In this document: positions 16,198 through 23,554 of the stretch, one piece after another
Layout of the letters: every line of letters begins with the position of its first letter
How positions within the stretch are numbered: position 1 is the stretch's first letter
NCBI GenBank assembly: GCA_910589275.1
Contig: CAJUTH010000024.1
Coordinates: 1 to 53,502 of the forward strand
Direction of reading: 5' to 3'
Length of the DNA stretch: 53,502 nucleotides
Source: an uncultured Dorea sp.
GTDB taxonomy: Bacteria > Bacillota > Clostridia > Lachnospirales > Lachnospiraceae
The notes under the pieces: model-generated
Seen by the model: only the letters and a program-made list of their open reading frames with translations
Database searches by the model: none
Told to the model about the DNA's origin: nothing
Made by a program: the position numbers and the translations under genes

Positions 16198-19068
16198 TTA
16201 TCGTCTCACTCTGCGGCTTTTTCTTGTCCCTAAAACTAAAATTACAGCTAGTGATGCCAATATCAATACTATATATAATGCAGCATTTGATGTATCACCT
16301 GTGCGAATTCCTGTTCTGACATTTTTTCCATTCGATGTCCCTTGTTTAGTATTCTGCCCGTTCGACGTTCCTGAAGCGGTATTTCCGCCTGTAGAAACTT
16401 CTTTTACTTCAATCTTACATGTAACCGACTTATCGCCTGCCTTTGCGGTAATCTCCGCAGTACCTGCTTTCAGCGCGGTTAACCTCCCATTCTCGACTGA
16501 CAATACGCTGGGATCCGAACTGCTCCACCGGACGTCTCTAGGTTCTGTCGTATTCTCCGGATTATAAATAATGCCCAGAGTTTCCACAGCGCCTACCTGC
16601 ATTTCCGTAATCACTTTATTGAATGCAATTGATTCTAATGGAATCTCTTTGATCTCAATCTCAGTGCTTACCGTATATTTACCGGTTTCATTTCCCTGCC
16701 CATCGAGCGCTGTAATAACTGCGGTAATTGTTGTCTTTCCTTTTTTCAATCCTGTAACCTGGCCGGATTGGTCGATTTGCGCTACCGATTCATCCGAGCT
16801 GGACCACTCGATAACGGTATCGTCAGTTATCCCATTATCCGCTTTTATCTTGTCAAGATTCAGCCAGTTATTCATATTCATGGATTGATTTTTCAACAGA
16901 GGCGCGTCAAAATCAGTAAATTCTATTGTATCCCCCAGCGTATTATCCATATGTTTCTCCTGGACATTTACTTCAGTGGAAGATTCATAAGGCGCGCCAT
17001 TACCGTCTGTTACTGCAGTTGTCTTTGCAGTAATCACCGCCTTTCCCTCTTTCAGAGCTGTAACCGTGCCATTACTTGGGTTTACTGATGCAACTGTTTC
17101 ATCGCTGCTTGTCCAGGTAACTGTTGTATCATCCGTTGTATTTTCCGGAACCGGAGTTACCTTTATCGGTAAAGTTTCATTGCGGTTCATTGTAACAGAA
17201 GCCGGTGTAATGATGCCCTCTAAATGGATCGGAACCATAATTGTACATACTGCCGTTTTATTCTTTCCCGCCGTTGCCGTTATTGTTACTGTCCCGCCTT
17301 TATTCGCTGCCGTTACAGTTACTGTTCCGCCGGAATTTGACGTTGCCGGGCTGACAGTCGCTATTGTCTCGTCAGAACTTTTCCATTTAATTGTCGTATC
17401 ATCATCTGTTGTATTGCTAGGCCCGATTTCTCCGACTAAATCTAGAGATCCGCCCTTCTCCACAACTGCGTTCTTTTTATTAATAATTACCGAGTTGATC
17501 GGAATTTCGGTAACGACTACCGTAACCTTTGCAGTAATGCCATTTGCCCCGGTCAATGTTATTGTTGCCGTTCCGCCTGCATTTGCTGTTACTTCGCCTG
17601 TTGATGCATTTACAGAAGCAACGCTGTTCTCATTCGAAGAGAATGTTACGGCAGGATTGTCTGTGGTGTCCGTTGGATTTAATGTATATTTGATAATCTG
17701 CGTCTGTTTCTTTACCAAACTAATCGAAGTTTTTTCCGGTACGATTCCTTTCAAAGGTACGTCTACCGTAACTGCGCATGTTGCAGTATGGCTTCCAACT
17801 GACGCTGTGATATTAGCCGTGCCTGAAGCTACGGCTGTTACCTTGCCGCTTCCATTGACTGTAGCCACGCCTGAATCAGACGTACTCCATTTCACTGTCT
17901 TATCGTCTGTGGTATCCTCCGGTGTATATGTCACCGCCAAGGTTTCTGTTTCGCCTTTATGAATCGTTGTCGCGTTCTTTATCTCAATTCCTGTAAGTTT
18001 CACTTCCTGAACCGTGATAGTAAATGTATCTGTCACATTCCCTGCCTTTGCTGTGATTGTTACTGGAGAGCCCTCTGTATCCGCAAGCGCGCTTACTGAT
18101 GCCGTATTTGCCCCGGTACTTTTTACCGTTACTTTGGTTGAATCGGAAGATTCCCATGTTACCGTACTGTGCTCCGCATCATCGGGTCTATATGCGACGC
18201 TTAAAGATGCTCCCATGCCCTTTTTTATCGTAAGCCCGGTATCGCTTGTCGTGCCATTATCAGCCTTGCCGGTAATTTCAATCCCTTCCAGAGGAACAGA
18301 AACATTTACGGTACAAGATGCGCTCTTCCCATCGGCTGAAGCAGTAACTACCGCGCGCCCTTTTCCAACCGCAGTAACCTCGCCGTCAGAAGATACCGTC
18401 GCCACTCCTTCATTGCTGCTTTTCCATGTAACAGAACTGTTGGAGTCTGCCGGCTCTAACGTAGCGCTCAATTGCTCTGTCCCGCCCTTTGCGATATCAA
18501 GCGATGTTTTATTCAGAGTAATCCCTGTCGCCGGAACTACCACGTTCATTGCAGAAACGTTATTAACCACTTCACAATCCACACTAGGATAATCATCACC
18601 GCTAAGATGATATACAAAATCTATCTCTTCAATCCCAGTGCTGACAGCTCCTTTCGCTGTATCCTTCACCGTAAAGACGGCCGTAAACGCTAATCCATTG
18701 ATCGGAAGATCATTTCTATCCGCTATTCCCTGCTTTATCTTGCCAATATTTCCTTCGTACATATCTGAAAGTATACCCGGAATCCCATCCATTTTATCTT
18801 CCGCGCTCTTTAACTGCAGCTGATCCGGGTCATAACAAAAAGCAAATGCTGCTGTACTCGCTTTTGTATTCCCAGAGATAGATACTGAAATCGTCACCGT
18901 ATCTCCTCGTTTCAATTTGGTAATATCCTGCACTCCGCTTGCAGTTACAGTGATTGTCCCTCCTTCCGCCGCTTTCACTTCAACTGGCGATACGGTAATG
19001 CACAAGCTCAGTATCATAATCAGTGAAAGCATAAATGAAATTGCCCTCTTTATGCCATGCTTCTCCAT
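16198..19068 (-). CDS. Cell-surface protein: N-terminal cohesin-like domain, eight Big_2 Ig repeats, membrane anchor
   Basis: The start chosen is the ATG at 19068 (956 residues), because AGGAGG lies 10 bases ahead and it begins a normal signal peptide (MEKHGIKRAISFML..., cut near VKAAEG). Residues ~34-180 look like a cohesin: GDTVTISVSISGNTKASTAAF, then FCYDPDQLQL, and a late INGLAFTAVFTV strand. Residues ~185-890 form eight Big_2-type Ig repeats of about 80-100 residues with the pattern VTW.SSD..VATV...G.VTA...G.A.ITA. A Gly/Asn/Ser/Thr spacer follows, then IRTGDTSN, a transmembrane helix and the tail RKSRRVRR; RTGD resembles noncanonical sortase motifs but is not LPXTG. The Ig stalk would hold the cohesin away from the envelope. 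It is the first gene of the block. Confidence 0.82.
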   Translation of the reverse strand: MEKHGIKRAISFMLSLIMILSLCITVSPVEVKAAEGGTITVTASGVQDITKLKRGDTVTISVSISGNTKASTAAFAFCYDPDQLQLKSAEDKMDGIPGILSDMYEGNIGKIKQGIADRNDLPINGLAFTAVFTVKDTAKGAVSTGIEEIDFVYHLSGDDYPSVDCEVVNNVSAMNVVVPATGITLNKTSLDIAKGGTEQLSATLEPADSNSSVTWKSSNEGVATVSSDGEVTAVGKGRAVVTASADGKSASCTVNVSVPLEGIEITGKADNGTTSDTGLTIKKGMGASLSVAYRPDDAEHSTVTWESSDSTKVTVKSTGANTASVSALADTEGSPVTITAKAGNVTDTFTITVQEVKLTGIEIKNATTIHKGETETLAVTYTPEDTTDDKTVKWSTSDSGVATVNGSGKVTAVASGTANITASVGSHTATCAVTVDVPLKGIVPEKTSISLVKKQTQIIKYTLNPTDTTDNPAVTFSSNENSVASVNASTGEVTANAGGTATITLTGANGITAKVTVVVTEIPINSVIINKKNAVVEKGGSLDLVGEIGPSNTTDDDTTIKWKSSDETIATVSPATSNSGGTVTVTAANKGGTVTITATAGKNKTAVCTIMVPIHLEGIITPASVTMNRNETLPIKVTPVPENTTDDTTVTWTSSDETVASVNPSNGTVTALKEGKAVITAKTTAVTDGNGAPYESSTEVNVQEKHMDNTLGDTIEFTDFDAPLLKNQSMNMNNWLNLDKIKADNGITDDTVIEWSSSDESVAQIDQSGQVTGLKKGKTTITAVITALDGQGNETGKYTVSTEIEIKEIPLESIAFNKVITEMQVGAVETLGIIYNPENTTEPRDVRWSSSDPSVLSVENGRLTALKAGTAEITAKAGDKSVTCKIEVKEVSTGGNTASGTSNGQNTKQGTSNGKNVRTGIRTGDTSNAALYIVLILASLAVILVLGTRKSRRVRR

Positions 19069-19085
19069 TTTAATTATTCCTCCTA

Positions 19086-19110
19086 GTCTGAAAAGTGTAC
19101 TTTTTCGGAC
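19086..19110 (-). promoter_or_regulatory. Imperfect hairpin directly against the Shine-Dalgarno of the cohesin-Big_2 gene
   Basis: On the minus strand the sequence GTCCGAAAAAGTACAC and CTTTTCAGAC forms an imperfect hairpin that ends one base before AGGAGG (19079-19084). Its core CCGAAAAAGTAC is also the left arm of the perfect hairpin at 19208-19231 on the other strand. It may mask the ribosome binding site or serve as a protein or RNA target; this is inference. Confidence 0.5.
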
Positions 19111-19153
19111 AGTCTCAGGATGAAATAATAAAATAAAAAAAATATGTATTTTA

Positions 19154-19243
19154 TTGACTTTTTGCAAAAAGTTGAATATAATCAACTTATTATAGGAGAA
19201 ATATGAATCCGAAAAAGTACGCTTTTTCGGATATTATTTTTTT
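19154..19243 (+). promoter_or_regulatory. Consensus promoter facing away, palindromes, and a ~55-nt terminated RNA
   Basis: The plus strand has TTGACT (19154-19159), a 17-base spacer and a perfect TATAAT (19177-19182). The spacer is a perfect 16-bp palindrome ACTTTTTGCAAAAAGT (19157-19172), and AAGTTGA / TCAACTT (19169-19188) brackets the -10 box. The start site near 19189 is followed by AGGAGA, an ATG at 19203, and a 10-bp hairpin TCCGAAAAAG-TACG-CTTTTTCGGA (19208-19231) with a T-rich tail. The RNA is therefore predicted to end after ~55 nt. A 39-codon frame starts at 19203 but lies mostly beyond the terminator. On the minus strand TTGCAA with TATTTT 17 bases on could be a weak promoter for the cohesin gene. 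Confidence 0.65.
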
Positions 19244-19245
19244 AT

Positions 19246-19852
19246 CTATCGTTTCCTTTCCATTTTCTTTACCCGGTCATGAAATGTCGATTTGGACATT
19301 CCGCATAGCTCTGCGGCATTAATTACGCTTATTTCTTTATTTTTCCATTTCTCATATACCTCATAAAAGTTATCAGGCAGTGGTTTCATCGGTCTGCCGA
19401 ATTTTACCCCTCTTGCTTTTGCGGCCGCAATTCCTTCTGCCTGCCTCTTCTTGATGGTTCTGCGTTCATTATCCGCAACAAAACTGAGTACCTGCAGAAC
19501 GATATCGCTTAAAAATGCCCCCCATAAGATCTTTCCCCCTCCGCGTATCCAAAAGCGGCATATCGATCACTACAATATCCGCCTTTCTCTCTTTTGTAAT
19601 AATCCTCCACTGTTCCTGAATCTCCTGATAGTTCCTCCCCAAACGATCAATAGATTGAATATAAAGAACCGAATTTTCATTCAGTTTCCGCAAAAGTCTT
19701 TTGTATTGCGGACGGTTAAAATCTTTTCCGCTCTGTTTATCCACATAAATATTATTAGCCGGAACCTCTGCTTCTGCCATTGCTATAAGCTGTCTGGCTT
19801 CATTCTGGCTGACTGAGCTTACCCGGCAATATCCATAAAAAACCTGTTCCAT
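19246..19852 (-). pseudogene. Serine recombinase (resolvase/invertase family), frameshifted
   Basis: The 5' part reads as a small serine recombinase: YGYCRVSSVSQN carries the catalytic serine, and SIDRLGRNYQEI is the conserved RLGR region. After GKDLMG the frame breaks: the minus strand has six G residues (plus-strand C run 19518-19523). Removing one G restores AFLSDIVLQVLSFVA followed by the rest of the protein, including RQAEGIAAAKARGVKFGRP and a C-terminal helix-turn-helix (AAELCGMSKSTFHDRV), ending at TAG 19246. The restored length is about 200 residues, normal for the family. The break is in a homopolymer, so it may be a real mutation, a slippage switch or a sequencing error. As read, the catalytic domain lacks its long helix and DNA-binding part. 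Confidence 0.85.
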
Positions 19853-19944
19853 CTATATTCCTTTCATTTTACCAAATCTTTTTCTAAACATTTTACCCGT
19901 TAAACGCATCTAATATAAGCCTATATTCAGGCGGGCATGCCCCA

Positions 19945-19999
19945 TTGCTTCACGGAAATAAAATAAGCTGAAAGGATTTCAATAAAAATCCTCTCAGCT
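19945..19999. terminator. Terminator after the NhaC gene, with a shared 19-nt flank
   Basis: A 14-bp stem (19966-19979 with 19986-19999, one mismatch) is followed on the minus strand by TTATTTTATTT, so it ends the antiporter transcript 84 bases past its stop codon. The flank TTGCTTCACGGAAATAAAA (19945-19963) recurs with one change at 23481-23499, again beside a large terminator. Confidence 0.75.
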
Positions 20000-20082
20000 A
20001 TACCGTTAATTCTATAGGCAGACTATTATTTGGTATAAAATACCTTTTACGCGTCCTTCATTAAGCCCACCGGCCAGATGGC

Positions 20083-21396
20083 TTACATATTTTTCCTGTC
20101 CGGAATTACAAAAATAAATATCAATGAGCTGATTAACAGAAGCCCCGGATAGAACAGCTTCGGTATCACATCAAAGGCCGACAGTTCGTAGCCCAGCTCA
20201 TTTACCGCAGACAGCGCAACCAGCATCTGCGCGCCGTAAGGAATCGCTCCTTGGGAAATGCAGGAAAAGGTATCCAGTAAAGAAGCCGCTTTTTTGTTTG
20301 AAATTCCATACTCCTCCGACATTTCAGCAGCAATCGGATTCGCCATAACGATGGCGACCGTATTATTCGCCGTAGCAATATCCATCGCGCAGACCAAAAG
20401 CCCCATGCCAAGCTGGCCGCCCTTCTTTCCCTTGAACACTTTGCGGATTGCGGAAAGCAAAGCTTCAAAGCCGCCGTATTCCCGGATCAGCGCGCACATG
20501 GCAGATACCAGAACCGCTACCATACAGGTCTCAAACATCCCGGCGGCGCCGGAACCCATATTGCCGATCAGGTCTACCGGAGCAATCTGTCCTGTGGCAA
20601 GCATGATCACCGCTCCAGACACAATTCCCACCAGAAGCACGACGAATACATTAATTCCAACAATTCCCCCGATCAGTACCAGCACATAGGGAATGATCTG
20701 AATCAAGTTATACTCCTGCGTTACCGCACCGCTCAAATCTGTGCTCATGGAAAGTACCAAGATCAGCACCAGCGTAACCAGCGCCGCGGGAAGGGCAATC
20801 CCGAAGTTCTCCCGGAACTTATCCTTCATGGCGCAGCCCTGTCCGTTACAGGCCGCAATCGTCGTATCGGAAATAAAAGACAGGTTGTCCCCAAACATCG
20901 CGCCGCCCATGACCGAGCCTACGCACAGCGGAAGGCTAAAGCCTGATGCTGCGGAAACCGCCGCCGCGATGGGCGTAATCAGCGTAATCGTTCCCACGGA
21001 GGTTCCCATTGCGGTGGAGACGAAACAGGCAACCACAAACAACACCGCTACTGCAAATCTCGCAGGGATGATGGACAGCATAAAATACGCCACACTCTCG
21101 GCGCTGCTTCTTCCTACAACTCCCACAAAGGTTCCCGCTACTAAGAAAATCAGCAGCATGGTAATAATATTCTTATCCGCCAGCCCCTGCGCCATAATCT
21201 CCAGCTTATCGTCAAATTTCAGTTCCTTATTCTGCAGGCACGCCGTCAGGATTCCAGCCAGAAATGCAGTCACAATAGGGATGTTGTAAAACCCCATAGG
21301 AATCTTCATCACATATTCAAACAAAATTCCCAGCCCCAGATACAGCACTAGGAACACGCCAATCGGCAGCAGCGCCTTTGGATTATTCTTCTTCAT
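20083..21396 (-). CDS. NhaC-family Na+/H+ antiporter
   Basis: A 437-residue integral membrane protein with about eleven hydrophobic helices, the usual size for NhaC-family carriers. Family-like text includes GLADKNIITMLLIFLVAG, STAMGTSVGTITLITPIA and GGAMFGDNLSFISDTTIAA, where the acidic D residues in the last segment are typical of the ion path. It should exchange Na+ (or a substrate) for protons across the cytoplasmic membrane; the exact substrate cannot be read from sequence, as relatives include malate/lactate and amine exchangers. It has its own promoter and terminator, so it is a single-gene unit. Confidence 0.87.
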   Translation of the reverse strand: MKKNNPKALLPIGVFLVLYLGLGILFEYVMKIPMGFYNIPIVTAFLAGILTACLQNKELKFDDKLEIMAQGLADKNIITMLLIFLVAGTFVGVVGRSSAESVAYFMLSIIPARFAVAVLFVVACFVSTAMGTSVGTITLITPIAAAVSAASGFSLPLCVGSVMGGAMFGDNLSFISDTTIAACNGQGCAMKDKFRENFGIALPAALVTLVLILVLSMSTDLSGAVTQEYNLIQIIPYVLVLIGGIVGINVFVVLLVGIVSGAVIMLATGQIAPVDLIGNMGSGAAGMFETCMVAVLVSAMCALIREYGGFEALLSAIRKVFKGKKGGQLGMGLLVCAMDIATANNTVAIVMANPIAAEMSEEYGISNKKAASLLDTFSCISQGAIPYGAQMLVALSAVNELGYELSAFDVIPKLFYPGLLLISSLIFIFVIPDRKNM

Positions 21397-21445
21397 AATC
21401 GTAACCCTCTCATTCTCTCTTCTTATAGTAAAATCTATACTTCCT

Positions 21446-21475
21446 ACTTTACCACGTATCCAAAATGGCGGTCAA
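21446..21475 (-). promoter_or_regulatory. Probable promoter of the NhaC gene
   Basis: Minus-strand TTGACC (21470-21475) and TAAAGT (21446-21451) are 18 bases apart, 50 bases ahead of the start codon. Match to consensus is moderate. Confidence 0.45.
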
Positions 21476-21514
21476 GAATATTGCCTGTAAAATGTGACAA
21501 AAATAGGGATTACA

Positions 21515-21546
21515 AGGCTATCCTCTATTGCAGTAGAAGATAGCCT
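21515..21546. terminator. Hairpin between the Doc remnant and the NhaC gene
   Basis: AGGCTATC and GATAGCCT flank a 16-nt loop. On the minus strand the sequence continues TGTAATCCCTATTTTTG, a delayed T tract. It could end the toxin-antitoxin transcript. The rest of 21476-21633 shows no gene. Confidence 0.45.
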
Positions 21547-21633
21547 CTTCCAGAAAATCTCTGGAAACACATCCGTGGCCGATACATTAATACACACCCA
21601 CTGTGCGAGAAGTTTGTTGGGGAAGGACAACTT

Positions 21634-21848
21634 TTAAATCTGGTGCGCCAGAATCCAGTGTAGTAAATCTGTAGATTCAATTTCTCCGGCGGCAAGCTGA
21701 AGGATTACATCAGAAAGTTCCGTTTGTGAATGCTGAAGATCAATGCAGAATCAAGCATTTCCTCGTCACGCAGCCCAGATGAGCCGCCAGTTTCGGCAAT
21801 GAGCCAATCATAGATAAGAAGTACTTGTGATTTGGATAGTCTTATCAT
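21634..21848 (-). pseudogene. Doc/Fic-type toxin remnant, catalytic core deleted
   Basis: The ATG overlaps the antitoxin stop as ATGA, the usual phd-doc arrangement. The first 36 codons (MIRLSKSQVLLIYDWL, then ETGG and LRDEEMLDSAL) match the Doc family N-terminus, but the frame ends after IFSIHKRNFLM. Shifting one frame gives the family C-terminus (TELSDVILQLAAGEIES, DLLHWILAHQI) up to TAA at 21634. The central ~45-50 residues, including the Fic motif HPFxxGNKR, are missing. The result is an internal deletion with frame change: the toxin can no longer act as a kinase of EF-Tu or any Fic enzyme. Confidence 0.8.
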
Positions 21849-22087
21849 TTGGCAAGCACCTCATAAGCCTGACGGTTCTTGCTGATCAGTCTCTTGGATA
21901 CGGCCATGACATCTTCATCGGAAGCAAACTGTTCCTGTTCAGCGGCGGAAAACTCCATGACAAGGTAACGAGGCACGTTATTCTTCAATATAACAACAGA
22001 GCCGCTCTCATCCACAAGACGGGCTACCTTGGAAAAGTTCTGGTTCGCTTCTGTTATGGAGACAAGGTTATTTGTATTGATGTTCAT
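21845..22087 (-). CDS. Phd/YefM-family antitoxin
   Basis: An 80-residue protein starting at ATG 22087, chosen because AAAGGAGG lies 8 bases ahead; an in-frame codon 42 bases further up has no such site. The N-terminal domain (VSITEANQNFSKVARLVDESGSVVILKNN) is the DNA-binding Phd fold that represses its own promoter; the C-terminal part (FASDEDVMAVSKRLISKN) would wrap the toxin. The following Doc gene has lost its catalytic core, so this is now an antitoxin without an active partner here. It may still act as a repressor or protect against related toxins. Its promoter is well defined. Confidence 0.85.
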   Translation of the reverse strand: MNINTNNLVSITEANQNFSKVARLVDESGSVVILKNNVPRYLVMEFSAAEQEQFASDEDVMAVSKRLISKNRQAYEVLAK

Positions 22088-22117
22088 AGGAAAACCTCCT
22101 TTACTTTCGTTATTTTT

Positions 22118-22145
22118 ATTATATCTCAAAATAGGGGAAATTCAA
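22118..22145 (-). promoter_or_regulatory. Promoter of the Phd antitoxin gene
   Basis: Minus-strand TTGAAT (22140-22145), a 16-base spacer and perfect TATAAT (22118-22123), about 31 bases before the start codon. Confidence 0.7.
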
Positions 22146-22225
22146 CCTATGCAATGCAATTTAAACAGTAACTAGTTTCTTTTCCCCGCCATATACTGAA
22201 TAGAACCTATACGCAGGAGACTCCT

Positions 22226-23380
22226 ATGGACATCCATATTGTATCCCCCGGCGATACTGTTGACAGCATTGCCGGAACTTTCGGCACATCCGCCGATTCC
22301 ATCATTTACGACAATCAGCTCGTCTACCCTTACGCTCTTGCCATCGGGCAGGCTCTACTCATTACCTACCCGGGGGAAGTCCCCTCCCCCGCCAAAACTG
22401 GCGGTTTCCCAAAGCCCTCTATTCAGTCCGGGGGATATGCTTACACCTACATCAGCCCCTGGGTACTGGATCAAACTTTACCTTTTCTGACTGAGTTATT
22501 TATCTTCTCTTATGGTTTTACCCCAGAAGGCGCGCTGGTATTTCCGCCCATGGACGACCAATGGATGATCCAATCGGCTAGGAATATGGATGCCCGTCCG
22601 ATCCTTACCCTTACTCCCTTTGACAGTTCCGGCCGGTTCAATAATAACCTGATCACCTCTGTCATTCAAAATGAGGCATACAAACAGAACTTAATTTACC
22701 AACTCTTAGAAACCCTGCAGACTAAAAATTTCGCAGGAATAGACATTGATTTTGAATATATTAAAAGCACTGACCGGAATGCTTTTACCGCATTTGTAAC
22801 AGAACTCGCTGAAACGGTCCGCCCCTACGGTTATACGGTCAGCGTTGCCCTTGCTCCTAAAACCTCGGCAGACCAGAAGGGCCTTCTGTATGAGGGCAAA
22901 GATTACGCCGCTTTAGGCTCTGCCGCTGACTCCGTCCTGCTTATGACCTATGAATGGGGTTACAAACAGGGCCCTAACATGGCTGTCGCGCCCCTGAACA
23001 AAGTCCGCCAAGTCGTTGAATATGCCGTTACCGAAATTCCACCGGAAAAAATCCGCCTTGGGATTCCCAATTACGGTTACGACTGGCCTCTCCCCTATAA
23101 ACGGGACGCCACAATAGCCGTAACCATCGGAAATGTGGAGGCGGTACAGATCGCCATACAAAACGGCGCGGCAATCCAGTTTGACGAAACGGCGCAGTCT
23201 CCCTATTTCCGGTATATGCGTGAAGGCATAGAACACGAGGTATGGTTCGAGGATGTAAGAAGTATATCCGCCAAATGCGGCCTGATCAAAGAATACGGCC
23301 TGTCGGGGGCTGGCTGGTGGCAGATCATGCGCTGGTGGAGAGCCGGATGGCTGATATTTTTCGATCAATTTAGATCTTAA
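22226..23380 (+). CDS. LysM / GH18-family spore-type hydrolase (YaaH/SleL-like)
   Basis: A 384-residue protein on the plus strand. Residues 3-48 form a LysM peptidoglycan-binding domain (VSPGDTVDSIAGTFGTSADSI). Residues ~70-375 form a glycoside hydrolase 18 barrel: GIDIDFEY near residue 172-178 is the DxxDxDxE motif with the catalytic Glu, and MTYEWGY and GWWQIMRW are the later conserved strands. There is no signal peptide, as in spore-coat or cortex-lytic N-acetylglucosaminidases such as SleL/YaaH, so action in sporulation or germination is the likely role. GCAGGAG is 6 bases before the ATG. It stands alone between minus-strand genes. Confidence 0.87.
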   Translation: MDIHIVSPGDTVDSIAGTFGTSADSIIYDNQLVYPYALAIGQALLITYPGEVPSPAKTGGFPKPSIQSGGYAYTYISPWVLDQTLPFLTELFIFSYGFTPEGALVFPPMDDQWMIQSARNMDARPILTLTPFDSSGRFNNNLITSVIQNEAYKQNLIYQLLETLQTKNFAGIDIDFEYIKSTDRNAFTAFVTELAETVRPYGYTVSVALAPKTSADQKGLLYEGKDYAALGSAADSVLLMTYEWGYKQGPNMAVAPLNKVRQVVEYAVTEIPPEKIRLGIPNYGYDWPLPYKRDATIAVTIGNVEAVQIAIQNGAAIQFDETAQSPYFRYMREGIEHEVWFEDVRSISAKCGLIKEYGLSGAGWWQIMRWWRAGWLIFFDQFRS

Positions 23381-23396
23381 AAACATTCATTTACAG

Positions 23397-23477
23397 TCAA
23401 ATACCACACAGCAAGCTGTGCGGTATTTGACCCTCGCGGCAGTCGCCAAATATCCATGCAAGCATGGCTGTTTGGCT
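23397..23477. other. Two large hairpins after the GH18 gene
   Basis: TCAAATACC-a-CACAGC / GCTGTG-c-GGTATTTGA (23397-23430) has 15 paired bases with one mismatch; GCCAAATA / TGTTTGGC around CCATGC aa GCATGG spans 23445-23477. No T tract follows either; they may block RNA decay or act with the terminator at 23496. Confidence 0.6.
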
Positions 23478-23480
23478 CGT

Positions 23481-23541
23481 TGCTTCGCGGAAATAAAAGA
23501 CTCATAGCCTTTCCAATTTTCATGGAACTATGAGTCTTTTC
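23481..23541. terminator. Bidirectional terminator between convergent genes
   Basis: AAAAGACTCATAG and CTATGAGTCTTTT (23496-23508 and 23529-23541) form a 13-bp stem with T tracts on both strands, ending the plus-strand GH18 gene and the minus-strand DNA glycosylase gene. It is preceded by the 19-nt flank TTGCTTCGCGGAAATAAAA shared with 19945-19963. Confidence 0.85.
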
Positions 23542-23554
23542 TATCTCTGTGAAA

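Noticed and set aside
17066..17962. 298-codon open frame on the plus strand
   Set aside because: It is the reverse of the Big_2 repeats; the Val/Thr/Ser-rich composition follows from the repeat codons and there is no ribosome binding site.
4181..19068. Classical cellulosome
   Set aside because: No glycoside hydrolase, carbohydrate-binding module or multi-cohesin scaffoldin is present; the cargo is transglutaminase, LRR and WG/lipase-like proteins.
19086..19231. MITE bounded by CCGAAAAAGTAC elements
   Set aside because: The two ends are each palindromic hairpins, no target-site duplication was seen, and a promoter and terminator explain the parts better; a genome-wide copy search could reopen this.
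19203..19322. 39-codon peptide gene starting at the plus-strand ATG
   Set aside because: It has AGGAGA ahead of the ATG, but most of the frame lies past a strong terminator and overlaps the recombinase on the other strand; kept only as part of the regulatory entry.
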